DNA of 64,000 bases from CAYJAY01 sp964370715 (GTDB taxonomy: Bacteria; Bacillota; Clostridia; Oscillospirales; Ruminococcaceae): the NCBI GenBank assembly GCA_964370715.1, contig CAYJKJ010000005.1, forward strand, positions 1 through 64,000, read 5' to 3'. Both the position numbers and the translations under genes were made by a program. Each line of letters begins with the position of its first letter. Position 1 is the stretch's first letter. The notes beneath the pieces are model-generated. The model did not search any database and was not told the origin of the DNA. It was given only the letters and a program-made list of their open reading frames with translations. Below are positions 32,528 to 41,624 of the stretch, piece after piece.

Positions 32528-33909
32528 TAAAGAGAAAGAGGGTTGTTTTGGTAAAGATATCTACCCATTCCTTGTTGCCCTAAAAATTCGCCGTTTTTGT
32601 ATATAAGGTTGCCCCTTAAAAATGTAGCTTCGGGGTAGCCGTTTAAAGATATACCTTCATAAATAGTGTGGTCTGAATAGCTGTGGAGCATACTGTTTGT
32701 GATGGTTGTTTTTTTATTGGGGTCATACACAACGATATCTCCGTCTAGGCCAACTTTGATATCCCCTTTTCTGTCTGAAACACCGAAAAGTTTTGCAGGG
32801 TTCAGACAACAAAGTTCAACAGCTTTTGAATATGAAATATCGCCGTTGTTGGCGAGCGACAACACAAATGGATAGCAAAGCTCTATTCCCCCGCAACCGT
32901 TGGGGATTTTGGTGAAGTCGCCGTTTTTGCCGTTGTTTGTAGCTCTTTTGTCTTTTTCGAAAAACGGGCAATGGTCGGTCGCTATCATCGAGACTGTTCC
33001 GTTTTTAACCGCTTCTAAAAGCGCCGCCTTTGATTGTTCGCCTTTTATCGGAGGGGAACAAACAAAAAGCTCGGCATCTTCGCCTTTATAAACATCGTTT
33101 GTGAACACAAGATATTGAGGGCAAGTTTCGATATAGAGTTCTTTTTTTTGGTCGACAAACTGTTTTGCAAACTGCGCTCCGTCGCCGTCTGAAAGATGCG
33201 CTATATAAAATTTCGAGCCGGATTTCAAGGCAAGTTCAACCGCTTTTCGATTGGCGGTTGCCGCTACTTGTTCGTTTTTAGACATATAATGGAACCAAGG
33301 GGAAACGCTTTTTTGTTCAAGATATGTTGCGACAAGCTGTTCGCTTAAAGCTTTGTCCTCCGCATGAACCCCAACTATGCCCTCTAGTTGTTTCGATTTA
33401 TTAAGAACCTTTAAAAAGTCGTTGTCGTCTAGGAAAAAATCATACACCATATAAACTTTATAGGAATTAACGCCAAGCGATGGGCATCTTTCCATCGAGT
33501 TTAAGAGATCGTTTGTTGAAACATCCGATATGCCAAGGTGAAAAGAATAGTCTACGGCCGGAAAACCTTTAGCACAACGTTGTTGGCGCAGAACGCTTTG
33601 ATCCATCATCTCGCCTTTTTGTTGCAAAATAAAATCGAACACCGTTGTTGTTCCGCCGCAAGCAGCGGCTCTTGTTCCGGAGAAATAATCGTCGGAAGTG
33701 TGGATGTCTTTATAGGGCATCGCAAGGTGGGTGTGTCCGTCGATTGCGCCGGGAACGACATATTTTCCCGTTGCATCATAAACGAGGTCAAACGTTTCGG
33801 AAGGGATATCTTTTGATACTTCGCTTATCTTTTCGTTTTCGATAGCAACATCCGAAATAAAAATATCGTTCGAAGTTACAACGCTTGCGCCTTTGATTAA
33901 TGTTTTCAT
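32524..33909 (-). CDS. hydA: Dihydropyrimidinase / D-hydantoinase
   Basis: 461-aa metal-dependent amidohydrolase that opens cyclic ureides such as dihydrouracil or hydantoins. ATG 33909 with AAAGGGGG. Metal motifs: 'GAIDGHTHLAMP' (HxH), carbamylated Lys in 'VNSYKVYMVYDFF', His in 'VGVHAEDKAL', His in 'YIAHLSDGDGA', and catalytic Asp in 'ATDHCPF'. Full length. No dihydropyrimidine dehydrogenase or ureidopropionase gene is adjacent. It points toward the flavin/macro/sirtuin operon, with the HxlR gene lying between in the opposite direction, so readthrough would run antisense to hxlR. Allantoinase is a less likely alternative. Confidence 0.88.
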   Translation of the reverse strand: MKTLIKGASVVTSNDIFISDVAIENEKISEVSKDIPSETFDLVYDATGKYVVPGAIDGHTHLAMPYKDIHTSDDYFSGTRAAACGGTTTVFDFILQQKGEMMDQSVLRQQRCAKGFPAVDYSFHLGISDVSTNDLLNSMERCPSLGVNSYKVYMVYDFFLDDNDFLKVLNKSKQLEGIVGVHAEDKALSEQLVATYLEQKSVSPWFHYMSKNEQVAATANRKAVELALKSGSKFYIAHLSDGDGAQFAKQFVDQKKELYIETCPQYLVFTNDVYKGEDAELFVCSPPIKGEQSKAALLEAVKNGTVSMIATDHCPFFEKDKRATNNGKNGDFTKIPNGCGGIELCYPFVLSLANNGDISYSKAVELCCLNPAKLFGVSDRKGDIKVGLDGDIVVYDPNKKTTITNSMLHSYSDHTIYEGISLNGYPEATFLRGNLIYKNGEFLGQQGMGRYLYQNNPLSLY

Positions 33910-33931
33910 AAAATTCCCCCTTTAAATTGTT

Positions 33932-33960
33932 TTGACTTTTAAGCCAAAAAATAGGATAAT
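33932..33960 (+). promoter_or_regulatory. Candidate promoter of the GH3 gene
   Basis: TTGACT (33932-33937), 17 bp, GATAAT (33955-33960), ~120 nt before the start codon. The region is very AT-rich, and a TATAAT nearer the gene (~33983) without a -35 is an alternative. Confidence 0.45.
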
Positions 33961-34088
33961 TATTAAAATTATTATTTTTGCTTATAATATACATTAAATA
34001 TAGAAAATGTTTAATACAAATATAAAATATATATACTATTAATATAACATATATTTTTGTTTTGTAAACAAAAAAGGAGAAATGTATT

Positions 34089-35312
34089 TTGAAGAATAAA
34101 ACATTTGTTATATCGCTACTATCGATTGTTGTTTTTGCGGTATCGGCGGCGGGGTCAACATTTGCGATTAGAACATATGAACAAAACCAACTTGAACAGC
34201 GAGAAGAATTTTTAGCATCCGCAACGAGCAATTCTCCGAGAAAAGGAACGGTTCAAACAAAATCGCTAGCGGAGATTAGCCTTGAAAAGATGACGGTTGA
34301 ACAAAAGGTTGGTCAACTCTTTATACTGGGCTTTAAATTTGATCAAGAGGGCGACGGCATGACAGAGCTTTCGGAACAAGCAAAGCAGACTATCAGCTAT
34401 TGCCGACCCGGCGGGGTTATATTAACGGGATATAACATGAGTACCCCTCCGCAAACAACCGAGTTTTTGCTTGATGCGAAGAATGCATATCCCGATTATC
34501 CTATGTTTATCTCGGTCGACGAAGAGGGCGGAAGCATAAGCAGGCTTAATCTTATCGGAATATTTTCAGAGGAAGAAAGAATTCCGGCGCCGCTTACGAT
34601 AGCTCAAGACGAAACGCCACAGGATGCATACAACTATATGCAAACGATAGCTACCGAGCTTTCGGATATTGGATTTAACATGAACTTTGCGCCGAGTTGC
34701 GATATATATTCCAACCCCGACAACACCGTTATAGGGGACAGAGCGTATGGCACGACGGCGGAACAGGTTTCAAACTACATTCCTTCCGCTATTGCGGGGC
34801 TTCAAGATAACGGGATAATTGCGGTTGCAAAGCATTTCCCGGGGCATGGCGACACGTTTGTAGATACACATTATGCGCTAGCCGAGGTAGACCACGACCT
34901 AGAACGCCTTAAAGGCTTTGAGTTTTTGCCGTTTCAAACGGCTATCGAGGCAGGAGTTGATGTTATCATGACGGCACACATCAAAGTTCCGAACGTTACC
35001 GGAACGGAGGATCCGGCGACGATTTCGAAAGAGATGATAACCGATATTTTAAAAGGCGATTTAGGGTTTGAGGGGTTGGTTATAACCGATGCTCTTGATA
35101 TGGATGCTATCATCGATAACTACCGTTCGGGGGATGTGGCGGTCGCCGCTGTTAAAGCCGGTGTTGATATTCTTTTGATGCCGCAAGATCCGAAAGAGGC
35201 ATATGATGCAGTTTTAGCCGAGGTTAAATCAGGAGGGATTTCGGCGCAACAGCTTGATGAAACGGTGCTTAAAATATTGGAACTAAAATATAAATATGGA
35301 ATATTAAAATAG
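34089..35312 (+). CDS. GH3 beta-N-acetylhexosaminidase-like enzyme (NagZ-type)
   Basis: 407 aa, TTG start at 34089, 9 nt after AAAAGGAG; an ATG at 34082 runs into a stop after five codons. N-terminal membrane anchor or signal 'FVISLLSIVVFAVSAAGSTF' makes it extracytoplasmic. Family 3 hydrolase motifs: 'VDEEGGSISRL', 'MNFAPSCDIY', 'AKHFPGHGDTFVDTHYAL' (the His/Asp-bearing NagZ loop) and nucleophile D334 in 'VITDALDMDAI'. NagZ-type enzymes lack the C-terminal GH3 domain, matching this length. Probably removes N-acetylglucosamine from muropeptides during wall turnover. Monocistronic with its own terminator. Confidence 0.88.
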   Translation: MKNKTFVISLLSIVVFAVSAAGSTFAIRTYEQNQLEQREEFLASATSNSPRKGTVQTKSLAEISLEKMTVEQKVGQLFILGFKFDQEGDGMTELSEQAKQTISYCRPGGVILTGYNMSTPPQTTEFLLDAKNAYPDYPMFISVDEEGGSISRLNLIGIFSEEERIPAPLTIAQDETPQDAYNYMQTIATELSDIGFNMNFAPSCDIYSNPDNTVIGDRAYGTTAEQVSNYIPSAIAGLQDNGIIAVAKHFPGHGDTFVDTHYALAEVDHDLERLKGFEFLPFQTAIEAGVDVIMTAHIKVPNVTGTEDPATISKEMITDILKGDLGFEGLVITDALDMDAIIDNYRSGDVAVAAVKAGVDILLMPQDPKEAYDAVLAEVKSGGISAQQLDETVLKILELKYKYGILK

Positions 35313-35320
35313 ATTTTATT

Positions 35321-35352
35321 TTGGGGCGAGATGTGTCGCCCCAATTATTTTT
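35321..35352 (+). terminator. Terminator of the GH3 gene
   Basis: TTGGGGCGA (35321-35329) / TCGCCCCAA (35336-35344), 6-nt loop, followed by TTATTTTTG. Confidence 0.9.
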
Positions 35353-35395
35353 GTAGATTTTATATAGCGCTGTTTTTTAATTTTGGCAAAACAAA

Positions 35396-35418
35396 AGGAC
35401 AACCGCAAAGGTTGTCCT
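35396..35418 (-). terminator. Terminator of the 186-aa lipoprotein gene
   Basis: AGGACAACC (35396-35404) / GGTTGTCCT (35410-35418), 5-nt loop, followed leftward by TTTTGTTTTGCC. Confidence 0.85.
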
Positions 35419-35434
35419 AGGTATTGTATTTAAT

Positions 35435-35995
35435 CTAGCTTTGTTCTGTTTGTTCCGGCATCGGTTTTTCGGTAACCGTTAAAACATAGTTAACTCTTTG
35501 GTTGAGATAATCAAGGTTTAAGCTAACAAGGCTGGTTTCGGTTTCCCATTCGGTGTAGTATTTCATAACTTGATGATATATCTTGTTGTTGTCGGTGTCG
35601 GTGTCGTAGTCGGTGCCGGTTTTGATATCAACTCGATATTCTTCATCTAGCGGTTCGCCATAGTAGTTTTCCGAAAGATAAAGCCTGAATTGTTCATAGC
35701 TTGATATCAATTCATCAAGTGTTCTCTCGCCGATAACATAGCGGCATTGCGCTTCAAACAGTTTGTCGTCCTCGGTGAAATAATAGGAAATCTCGGCGTC
35801 TTGCTCGTTTTGTTCGCCAAGGTAGTACATAACAGTTGGATCTGCATATAGATATTCGCCCTCTTCAAGGTCTTCAACTTGAACTTTCGACATACCCCAC
35901 GTTGCGTTTCTAAAATCGGGAGGGGGAGGCGGTTCGGGAGAACAACCGATTAAAAACAGCGATAGTATAAATGATAGAACGATAAGTTTTTTCAT
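35435..35995 (-). CDS. Lipoprotein of unknown function, 186 aa
   Basis: Type II signal peptide 'KKLIVLSFILSLFLIGC' followed by a Pro-rich spacer (five prolines after 'SPE'). The mature part starts 'FRNATWGMSKVQVEDLEEGE', a motif recurring in small Bacillota lipoproteins ('FRxxxWGMSkeqVk'). It is acidic and Tyr-rich, with predicted beta structure. No catalytic residues are apparent. It is monocistronic with a clear terminator. Function unknown. Confidence 0.8.
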   Translation of the reverse strand: MKKLIVLSFILSLFLIGCSPEPPPPPDFRNATWGMSKVQVEDLEEGEYLYADPTVMYYLGEQNEQDAEISYYFTEDDKLFEAQCRYVIGERTLDELISSYEQFRLYLSENYYGEPLDEEYRVDIKTGTDYDTDTDNNKIYHQVMKYYTEWETETSLVSLNLDYLNQRVNYVLTVTEKPMPEQTEQS

Positions 35996-36233
35996 AACCT
36001 AAAAAAATCTCCTTAAACATTAAAAGCAATATTAAATATTCTACCCCATTTTTTGTTTTTTTTCAATTGTTTTAAAATATTAATTTGTTGAAAATATTAC
36101 TATATATATAATACCAAATTTTATTTTTCCTACAAATCGCAAAATTCGCTTTTGAGCAAATTGAAGTATTTTAAAGAAAAACAAAGAAAATTAAAGTTCT
36201 TAAAACATATATAAAATTTTTTAGATATTTCTG
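35996..36233. other. AT-rich intergenic region
   Basis: Very AT-rich spacer (poly-A and poly-T tracts) between divergent genes. I see no gene here. It probably includes an UP-element-like A/T region for the ribosomal protein promoter at 36234 and the promoter of the lipoprotein gene, which I could not place. Confidence 0.5.
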
Positions 36234-36262
36234 TTGACAAGCTTTAATAATAACTATATAAT
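36234..36262 (+). promoter_or_regulatory. Consensus sigma-A promoter of rplM-rpsI
   Basis: TTGACA (36234-36239), 17 bp, TATAAT (36257-36262), with A/T tracts upstream. Start near 36269, ~97-nt leader. Confidence 0.9.
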
Positions 36263-36269
36263 ACTAATT

Positions 36270-36356
36270 GCGCCAACAAAATAAGGCGAAGAAATACGTT
36301 GCTGTTGTCAAAAAACTTTTTGGTTTAAAAACAGCGATTATTATAAAAAATTATGG
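36270..36356 (+). ncRNA. Candidate L13-type autoregulatory leader
   Basis: The ~90-nt leader before rplM holds a stem GCTGTT (36302-36307) / AACAGC (36330-36335) and a smaller GCGCC..GGCG pairing at its 5' end. Bacillota commonly place the L13 leader RNA at this spot. I matched position and hairpins, not the family consensus. Confidence 0.4.
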
Positions 36357-36365
36357 AGGAAAACG

Positions 36366-36794
36366 ATGTCTACCTATCTTCAAAAACCGCAAGAAGTTAA
36401 ACGTGATTGGTATGTAATCGATGCAGCGGGGAAACCCCTCGGAAGAACAGCAACAAAAGTTGCCGATATTCTCAGAGGCAAAAACAAAGTTACATTTACC
36501 CCTAACGTTGATTGTGGCGACCATGTTGTAGTTATCAACTGTAAAGACGCTGTTTTGACAGGAAAGAAACTTGAACAAAAATATTATCGCCGCCATTCGG
36601 GTTGGGTTGGAGGCCTAAAAGAAATCCAATACAAAACCCTTATGAAATCGAAACCCGAAAGAGCTATGATGCTCGCCGTTAAAGGGATGATTCCCGACAC
36701 GGTCATCGGAAGAAAAGCGCTAACACGTCTTCGTGTCTACGCAGGACCCACACACAAAAACGCTGCTCAAAAACCGCAGCCAATTAAAGAATAA
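36366..36794 (+). CDS. rplM: 50S ribosomal protein L13
   Basis: 142 aa, standard length. TATGGAGGAAAAC precedes ATG. Recognised by 'RDWYVIDAAGKPLGRTATKVADILRGKNK' style N-terminus, 'VDCGDHVVVINCKDAVLTGK', 'YYRRHSGWVGGLKE' and the C-terminal 'LRVYAGPTHKNAAQKP'. It is an early-assembly large-subunit protein. It is followed after 17 bp by rpsI, the universal partner. Confidence 0.98.
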   Translation: MSTYLQKPQEVKRDWYVIDAAGKPLGRTATKVADILRGKNKVTFTPNVDCGDHVVVINCKDAVLTGKKLEQKYYRRHSGWVGGLKEIQYKTLMKSKPERAMMLAVKGMIPDTVIGRKALTRLRVYAGPTHKNAAQKPQPIKE

Positions 36795-36811
36795 GAAAGG
36801 AGCCGAATAAA

Positions 36812-37210
36812 ATGTACGAAACAAGACCGTTCTATTATGGAACCGGAAGAAGAAAATCATCTGTTGCAAGGGTTCGCCTTTACAATGGTACCGGCTCCGT
36901 TAAAGTTAACAACCGAGATATCGATGATTATTTCGGTCTCGAAACTTTGAAACTAATCGTTCGCCAACCTCTTGAACTAACCGGAAACACCGCAAAATTT
37001 GACATTGTTGTAAATGTTAATGGCGGAGGGGTTTCGGGTCAAGCAGGAGCAGTTCGCCACGGTGTCGCCAGAGCATTGCTTCAATTTGATGAATCTTTGC
37101 GTCCAGCTCTTAAAAAAGCAGGATTCCTAACTCGTGACCCGAGGATGAAAGAGCGTAAGAAATACGGGCTCAAAGCTGCTCGTCGTGCGCCTCAGTTCTC
37201 AAAGAGATAG
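36812..37210 (+). CDS. rpsI: 30S ribosomal protein S9
   Basis: 132 aa, standard length. 'YYGTGRRKSSVARVRL' at the N-terminus, 'NVNGGGVSGQAGAVRHGVAR' in the middle, and the basic C-terminal tail 'KYGLKAARRAPQFSKR' reaching the P-site tRNA. AGAAAGGAG precedes ATG at 9 nt. It is the last gene of the rplM operon; a strong terminator follows. Confidence 0.98.
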   Translation: MYETRPFYYGTGRRKSSVARVRLYNGTGSVKVNNRDIDDYFGLETLKLIVRQPLELTGNTAKFDIVVNVNGGGVSGQAGAVRHGVARALLQFDESLRPALKKAGFLTRDPRMKERKKYGLKAARRAPQFSKR

Positions 37211-37230
37211 TTTTCAACAAACAAAACAAC

Positions 37231-37261
37231 AAAAAAGACTTCCGTTTGGAGGTCTTTTTTT
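37231..37261 (+). terminator. Terminator of rplM-rpsI
   Basis: AAAAAAGACTTCC (37231-37243) / GGAGGTCTTTTTT (37248-37260), one G-U pair, 4-nt loop, ending in a run of U. Confidence 0.92.
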
Positions 37262-37282
37262 GCTTTTAATATTATAAAAACA

Positions 37283-37321
37283 GCTCTATCAACAAAAGAT
37301 TAAACCTTTAGTTAATAGAGC
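37283..37321 (-). terminator. Terminator of the chemoreceptor gene
   Basis: GCTCTATCAAC (37283-37293) / GTTAATAGAGC (37311-37321), one mismatch, 17-nt loop; leftward of it TGTTTTTATAATATT. Confidence 0.65.
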
Positions 37322-37347
37322 CAATTTTAATTAAAGTTTAGCTATTA

Positions 37348-39048
37348 TCAAAACCCATTATCGTTTTTAATAAGCTGGAACTTGCTTACTAGGTTTTTAA
37401 GTAGGTTTGCTTGGCTGCTTAATTGTTCGGAGGATGCCGCTGTTTCCTCTGATGTTGCGGCACTGTTGGTGACGATGTTTGAGATCTCTGAAACTTCAAC
37501 AGTTACTGCCTTAACAGCTTGTTGTTGTTTTTCGGAATCAACGGCTATCTTTTCAACTAGCTCTGTTATAGAGCTTGCGGCGGCGATAACTTCTTCGATA
37601 ACTTTGGCGGTTTCATCAACAATCATAGTGCCTTCTTGGATGGTCGATATCGTTTCCGCTATTAAAGTTGTCGTGTCGGTTGCGGATTGGGCGCTCTTGT
37701 TAGCTAGGTTTCGAACCTCCTCCGCAACAACCGAGAACCCTTTGCCGGCGCTTCCGGCTCTTGCCGCTTCAACAGCTGCGTTGAGCGATAGTATGTTGGT
37801 TTGGAACGATATATCATCAATTGCTTTAATAATGTTGCTTATCTCGGTTGATTTCTTTCGGATGTTGTCCATCGATAGAACCATTTTTTGCATCTGTATA
37901 TTACTCTCGGTTGCTTTTGCGTTGCTCTTTTCCGCTTCAAGCCTTGCAATACCGGCATTTTTGGCGTTTATTTCGGCACCTTCAGAAATATCATTGAGGA
38001 CAGATAGGAGTTGTTCAACGCTGGTTGATTGGGTGATAGCTCCGTGGGCCATTGTTTGCGAGGCCGCAGATATATGGTCGGAACCTTGCGTTACTTGCGC
38101 CGAAGCCCCATCTATCTCGGACATAGTTTCGGATAGTTGAACCGAAATTTTGTCGAGATATTCGGTTAGCGATTTGAAATCGCCAACATACATTTCGGAG
38201 TTTTCCGATACTGTTGTGAAATCTCCGTTTGCGATACCGAGAAGTCGATTGTTTATATCGTCTATCATGCTTTTAATCATGTTGCAAAGCAGCCCCATTA
38301 TCTGAGCTAGCGTTCCAAGTTCGTCTTTAGAACTATAGCTTATTTCGGGGTCAAGCTTTCCTTCAATCATCTGTTTAGCCGCTTTTTCTATCTGGGCGAT
38401 GGGTCGAGCTATAAGGCTTATAATAGATGCCGCAACTATCGTTGAGAGAACAATCGAAACCCCAATTATTATAATCATCGCAATCATTACCAGCTCAAAC
38501 AGAGCGTCGCCATCTGTGTTTGCTTTATCTGCTCCATCTTTGTTAAACTGGACAAGCTCTGAGAAAACCGCCGAAACTTCATCGAACAATATCTGCGATT
38601 CCCCGTCTAGAATTGCTCTCGCCGGTTCGATTTCGTTTAGTGTGCTAAGTTCGATCATTTCCTCATGCATCCCGAGATATTCAGCCCACATAGCTGCCGC
38701 TTTTTCGATAATCGCGCGGTCTGTTTCGTTGGTGATTAGGTTTGTTTGGTAGTTGGTAAACATATCTTGTATGTTAGCTTCGGCTTCATCAAGATCGGCT
38801 TCGAATTTTTGCATATCAGAAACATCCTGAGACACAACATGGGCATATTCGGCTATTCTAAAATCTGATGTTGCTGTGTTGAGTTCCTCTGCAAGAATAA
38901 CGGAAGGAAGCCAGTTCCCCGATATTTCAGTTGTTCCCTTGTTTATTTCATACATAAAATAAAGCGAAAATGCACCGGTAAAAATAAGCACCACAACCAT
39001 AAATATTAATAGCACCAATAGTTTGAATTTGATTTTTAGGTTTTTCAT
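37348..39048 (-). CDS. Methyl-accepting chemotaxis protein
   Basis: 566-aa transmembrane receptor. ATG 39048 fits GGGAG 7 nt upstream (39051-39060 side); an ATG at 39060 is the alternative. Order: helix ~8-30 ('LLVLLIFMVVVLIFTGAFSL'), four-helix-bundle sensor (4HB_MCP-like) ~31-185, helix ~188-212, HAMP ~213-265, signalling hairpin with conserved tip 'IDDISFQTNILSLNAAVEAARAG' and 'GFSVVAEEVRNLANKSAQSA'. Gln/Glu pairs suit methylation. No CheA/W genes are in the window. Ligand unknown. Confidence 0.93.
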   Translation of the reverse strand: MKNLKIKFKLLVLLIFMVVVLIFTGAFSLYFMYEINKGTTEISGNWLPSVILAEELNTATSDFRIAEYAHVVSQDVSDMQKFEADLDEAEANIQDMFTNYQTNLITNETDRAIIEKAAAMWAEYLGMHEEMIELSTLNEIEPARAILDGESQILFDEVSAVFSELVQFNKDGADKANTDGDALFELVMIAMIIIIGVSIVLSTIVAASIISLIARPIAQIEKAAKQMIEGKLDPEISYSSKDELGTLAQIMGLLCNMIKSMIDDINNRLLGIANGDFTTVSENSEMYVGDFKSLTEYLDKISVQLSETMSEIDGASAQVTQGSDHISAASQTMAHGAITQSTSVEQLLSVLNDISEGAEINAKNAGIARLEAEKSNAKATESNIQMQKMVLSMDNIRKKSTEISNIIKAIDDISFQTNILSLNAAVEAARAGSAGKGFSVVAEEVRNLANKSAQSATDTTTLIAETISTIQEGTMIVDETAKVIEEVIAAASSITELVEKIAVDSEKQQQAVKAVTVEVSEISNIVTNSAATSEETAASSEQLSSQANLLKNLVSKFQLIKNDNGF

Positions 39049-39060
39049 ACTGTCTCCCAT

Positions 39061-39294
39061 CGAATTATCAATATTAATTTATATAATAAATTATAAACCA
39101 ATGAAATATTTTTTTCTATACTAAATATTAAAATACAGGATAAGTTAACAAAAAGTTGATGATTTAGATTAAGTTTTTTCAATATATTTCTTTTTTTTAG
39201 TAAAAAACAGAGGGTTTTAATTCTAATAACTGATAATATATCCCATAATACCCTACAAAAAGTGATATTTCATATAATTTTAATACACTCGCCA
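39061..39294. other. AT-rich divergent spacer
   Basis: No gene or RNA recognised. The region is A/T-rich, with no c-di-GMP riboswitch (GEMM) core that I could identify despite the diguanylate cyclase gene downstream. Confidence 0.5.
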
Positions 39295-39323
39295 TTGAAT
39301 GGAAAAGGTGTGTATGGTATACT
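39295..39323 (+). promoter_or_regulatory. Promoter of the diguanylate cyclase gene
   Basis: TTGAAT (39295-39300), 17 bp, TATACT (39318-39323). Start near 39330, leader ~92 nt. Confidence 0.65.
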
Positions 39324-39422
39324 AAATCAAACTAAAAATGAGCGCAAAATCAATATACATATAATATATTCAATGGCAAGGTATATAGAGAATTAATATT
39401 TATAACGAAGCGGAGCGTTGAT

Positions 39423-41330
39423 GTGAAAAAAATACTGCTAACTAGGCTACTCATTGCCATATTAATTATAATAGTTGTGTCTTTCGCAACCGGTTACGTT
39501 TTGAGGGTTAACCAGTTGAAAAGAGAGTTTCATTCGGAAGCGAATCTTGAGATAACCCAAATATCCGAAAAGATTGAAGAAAACAACCAAACGATAGAAA
39601 TAATGGAAGCCGATCTTAAACAAGATTACATAAGAAAGGCCGATATAATTGCGCATTTGCTTGCGGAAAACCCAACACTTCTAAACGATATCGATCGCCT
39701 TGAGCTATATATGGAACTGCTTGACATAGATGAAGTTCATTTTTTTAATAGCGAAGGGATTATATTTGCCGGAACAGTTACGGAATATTTTGGTTTTTCG
39801 TTTGACTCGGGAGAGCAGATGAGATTTTTTGCTCCGATGCTTGAAGATCATAATTTAAAGTTGGCTCAAGACGTTACACCAAACACAGCTGAAGGCACCC
39901 TTATGCAGTATGCAATGGTTTGGACCGAGGACAAAGAGATATTGGTTCAAGTTGGGCATCAACCGCAACATCTAATCGAAGCACTGGAAGAAACTGAACT
40001 TTCATATATCCTTCCCCTTATCGTAAAAGAGAACGATTTTCAATATATCGTTGTTGACAATAATACTCAAATGATCGTTGCAAACACGAATGATTCTCTT
40101 GTTGGGCAAGAGGCAACGCTTATAGATACTGATACGCTGTCGTCCGGAGTTGTAGAAACCGAGGGTGAACTGTTCCAGTATTATTCCGAGGATATTGGCG
40201 AACTAACGATAATTATCAGCATATCGGAAAAAGAGCTGTATAATGATATGTTCGACAGCATTTTTTATAACATGATGATGGTTATGGTTGTTGCTGCTTT
40301 AACGATACTATTCATAATATTCTTTATGACAAGAACATTTATAAGACCAATCTACAGCCTTATTGATAGTTTGAAGCTTATAGCCGGCGGAAAGCTCGAC
40401 ACAAAAGTTAACGTTGGGAACACCCCCGAGTTTGAAGATTTAGGCTATAGCATCAACCACGTGGTTTCGGAGCTAACCTCAAACAACAAGCGAATAACCG
40501 AAATTTTCAACAATATATCGGTTCCTATTGCAATATTTACGTGGCATCAACGCCAAGGCGTTGTTCAACCGCTTGGAACTCTAAGGGAGATATTGGGGCT
40601 TTCGCCTTCAAAATACAAAGAACTTATTTCTAGCGGGGAAGAGTTTTACCGTCTTATAAACTCTATATTAAAAAACCCGATCGAAGGGGAAACTGATCTA
40701 TACAGCATCGACACCCCCGACGGAACAAAGCATCTTAAGATAAAAACATATAACGATAACAACAAGTTTTGGGGCATTATCATTGATTTGACACGAGAGG
40801 TCGACAAGCAAGAACAGTTCAGAACACAACGTGATATAGACTATTTAACACAACTTTTATCTCGTTGGGGCTTTAGGGAAAAGATGAACAAGCTGTTTTG
40901 TGAACCCGAGGGAATTGGGGTTACCGCTGTTTTTGCTCTGGATCTTGACAACTTAAAATACATTAACGATAACTATGGGCATGAATATGGCGACAAGATG
41001 TTATCGATAGCCGCAGATGCTTTGAAAAACTGCAGTTCTCCCAATACTATTGCGGCGAGAATTGGCGGAGATGAATTTATTCTTGTTATTCATAGCGCTG
41101 AAGATAGGCAAGAGATTGAAAAAAACGTTGATGAACTTCGCAGAAACATAGCGGAAAGCTATATTTCGTTGCCGGATGGCAAAACGTTGCCGCTGAGCTT
41201 TTCGGGCGGATATGTTTTCAACGACCGAGAACACAAGGACTATGATGCCATGATTTCGGTTGCGGACGCTACGATGTATCAGGTTAAGAAGAGCGGCAAA
41301 GGTCGAATAGAACGATATATCAAGAGTTGA
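39423..41330 (+). CDS. Membrane diguanylate cyclase with Cache-like sensor and HAMP
   Basis: 635 aa. GTG 39423 is the start; the ATG at 39421 meets a stop at once. Helix ~7-27, extracytoplasmic Cache-like region ~30-285, helix ~287-307 ('MVMVVAALTILFIIFFMTR'), HAMP ~308-360, a PAS-like segment ~365-470 ('NNISVPIAIFTWHQR'), then GGDEF ~480-635. The active motif RIGGDEF is intact, with 'LDLDNLKYINDNYGHEYGD' as the metal-binding region, so it should make c-di-GMP. It is the only one of the three c-di-GMP proteins here with an intact cyclase motif. Monocistronic. Confidence 0.92.
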   Translation: MKKILLTRLLIAILIIIVVSFATGYVLRVNQLKREFHSEANLEITQISEKIEENNQTIEIMEADLKQDYIRKADIIAHLLAENPTLLNDIDRLELYMELLDIDEVHFFNSEGIIFAGTVTEYFGFSFDSGEQMRFFAPMLEDHNLKLAQDVTPNTAEGTLMQYAMVWTEDKEILVQVGHQPQHLIEALEETELSYILPLIVKENDFQYIVVDNNTQMIVANTNDSLVGQEATLIDTDTLSSGVVETEGELFQYYSEDIGELTIIISISEKELYNDMFDSIFYNMMMVMVVAALTILFIIFFMTRTFIRPIYSLIDSLKLIAGGKLDTKVNVGNTPEFEDLGYSINHVVSELTSNNKRITEIFNNISVPIAIFTWHQRQGVVQPLGTLREILGLSPSKYKELISSGEEFYRLINSILKNPIEGETDLYSIDTPDGTKHLKIKTYNDNNKFWGIIIDLTREVDKQEQFRTQRDIDYLTQLLSRWGFREKMNKLFCEPEGIGVTAVFALDLDNLKYINDNYGHEYGDKMLSIAADALKNCSSPNTIAARIGGDEFILVIHSAEDRQEIEKNVDELRRNIAESYISLPDGKTLPLSFSGGYVFNDREHKDYDAMISVADATMYQVKKSGKGRIERYIKS

Positions 41331-41356
41331 TTATTAAAGATGTAAATAAAAAAAGA

Positions 41357-41400
41357 GGTTTGGCGATATAACTTCTCTTGTGTTCGCCAAACCATTTTTA
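41357..41400 (+). terminator. Terminator of the diguanylate cyclase gene
   Basis: GGTTTGGCGA (41357-41366) / TCGCCAAACC (41384-41393), 17-nt loop, followed by ATTTTTA. Confidence 0.85.
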
Positions 41401-41514
41401 TATATTCAACAATTTTAAGCTTTTTTCGAACAGTTTAAAAGCTATTTGCACAGCTTTTAATGTAAAAAAAACTAATTATTGATAATTCTTTACTAAAAAT
41501 ATTGTATTGTTGAG

Positions 41515-41543
41515 TTGACAGGCTTTGAACGAAGTGTTAAAAT
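41515..41543 (+). promoter_or_regulatory. Promoter of the DivIVA-like gene
   Basis: TTGACA (41515-41520), 17 bp, TAAAAT (41538-41543). Start near 41550, ~75-nt leader. Confidence 0.78.
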
Positions 41544-41624
41544 TTATGTGTATATTAATCAAATTTAAATGGTTATGAAAGTGTGTTCGTTTGAAAGAGG
41601 ACACCTTTTGCATAGGAGGTTATC

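Noticed and set aside
37382..38140. 252-codon open frame opposite the chemoreceptor gene
   Set aside because: Ser/Ala/Val-rich complement of the MCP coiled coil; typical shadow frame.
39049..39422. c-di-GMP riboswitch before the diguanylate cyclase gene
   Set aside because: Looked for because of context; the GEMM core and tetraloop-receptor features were not found.
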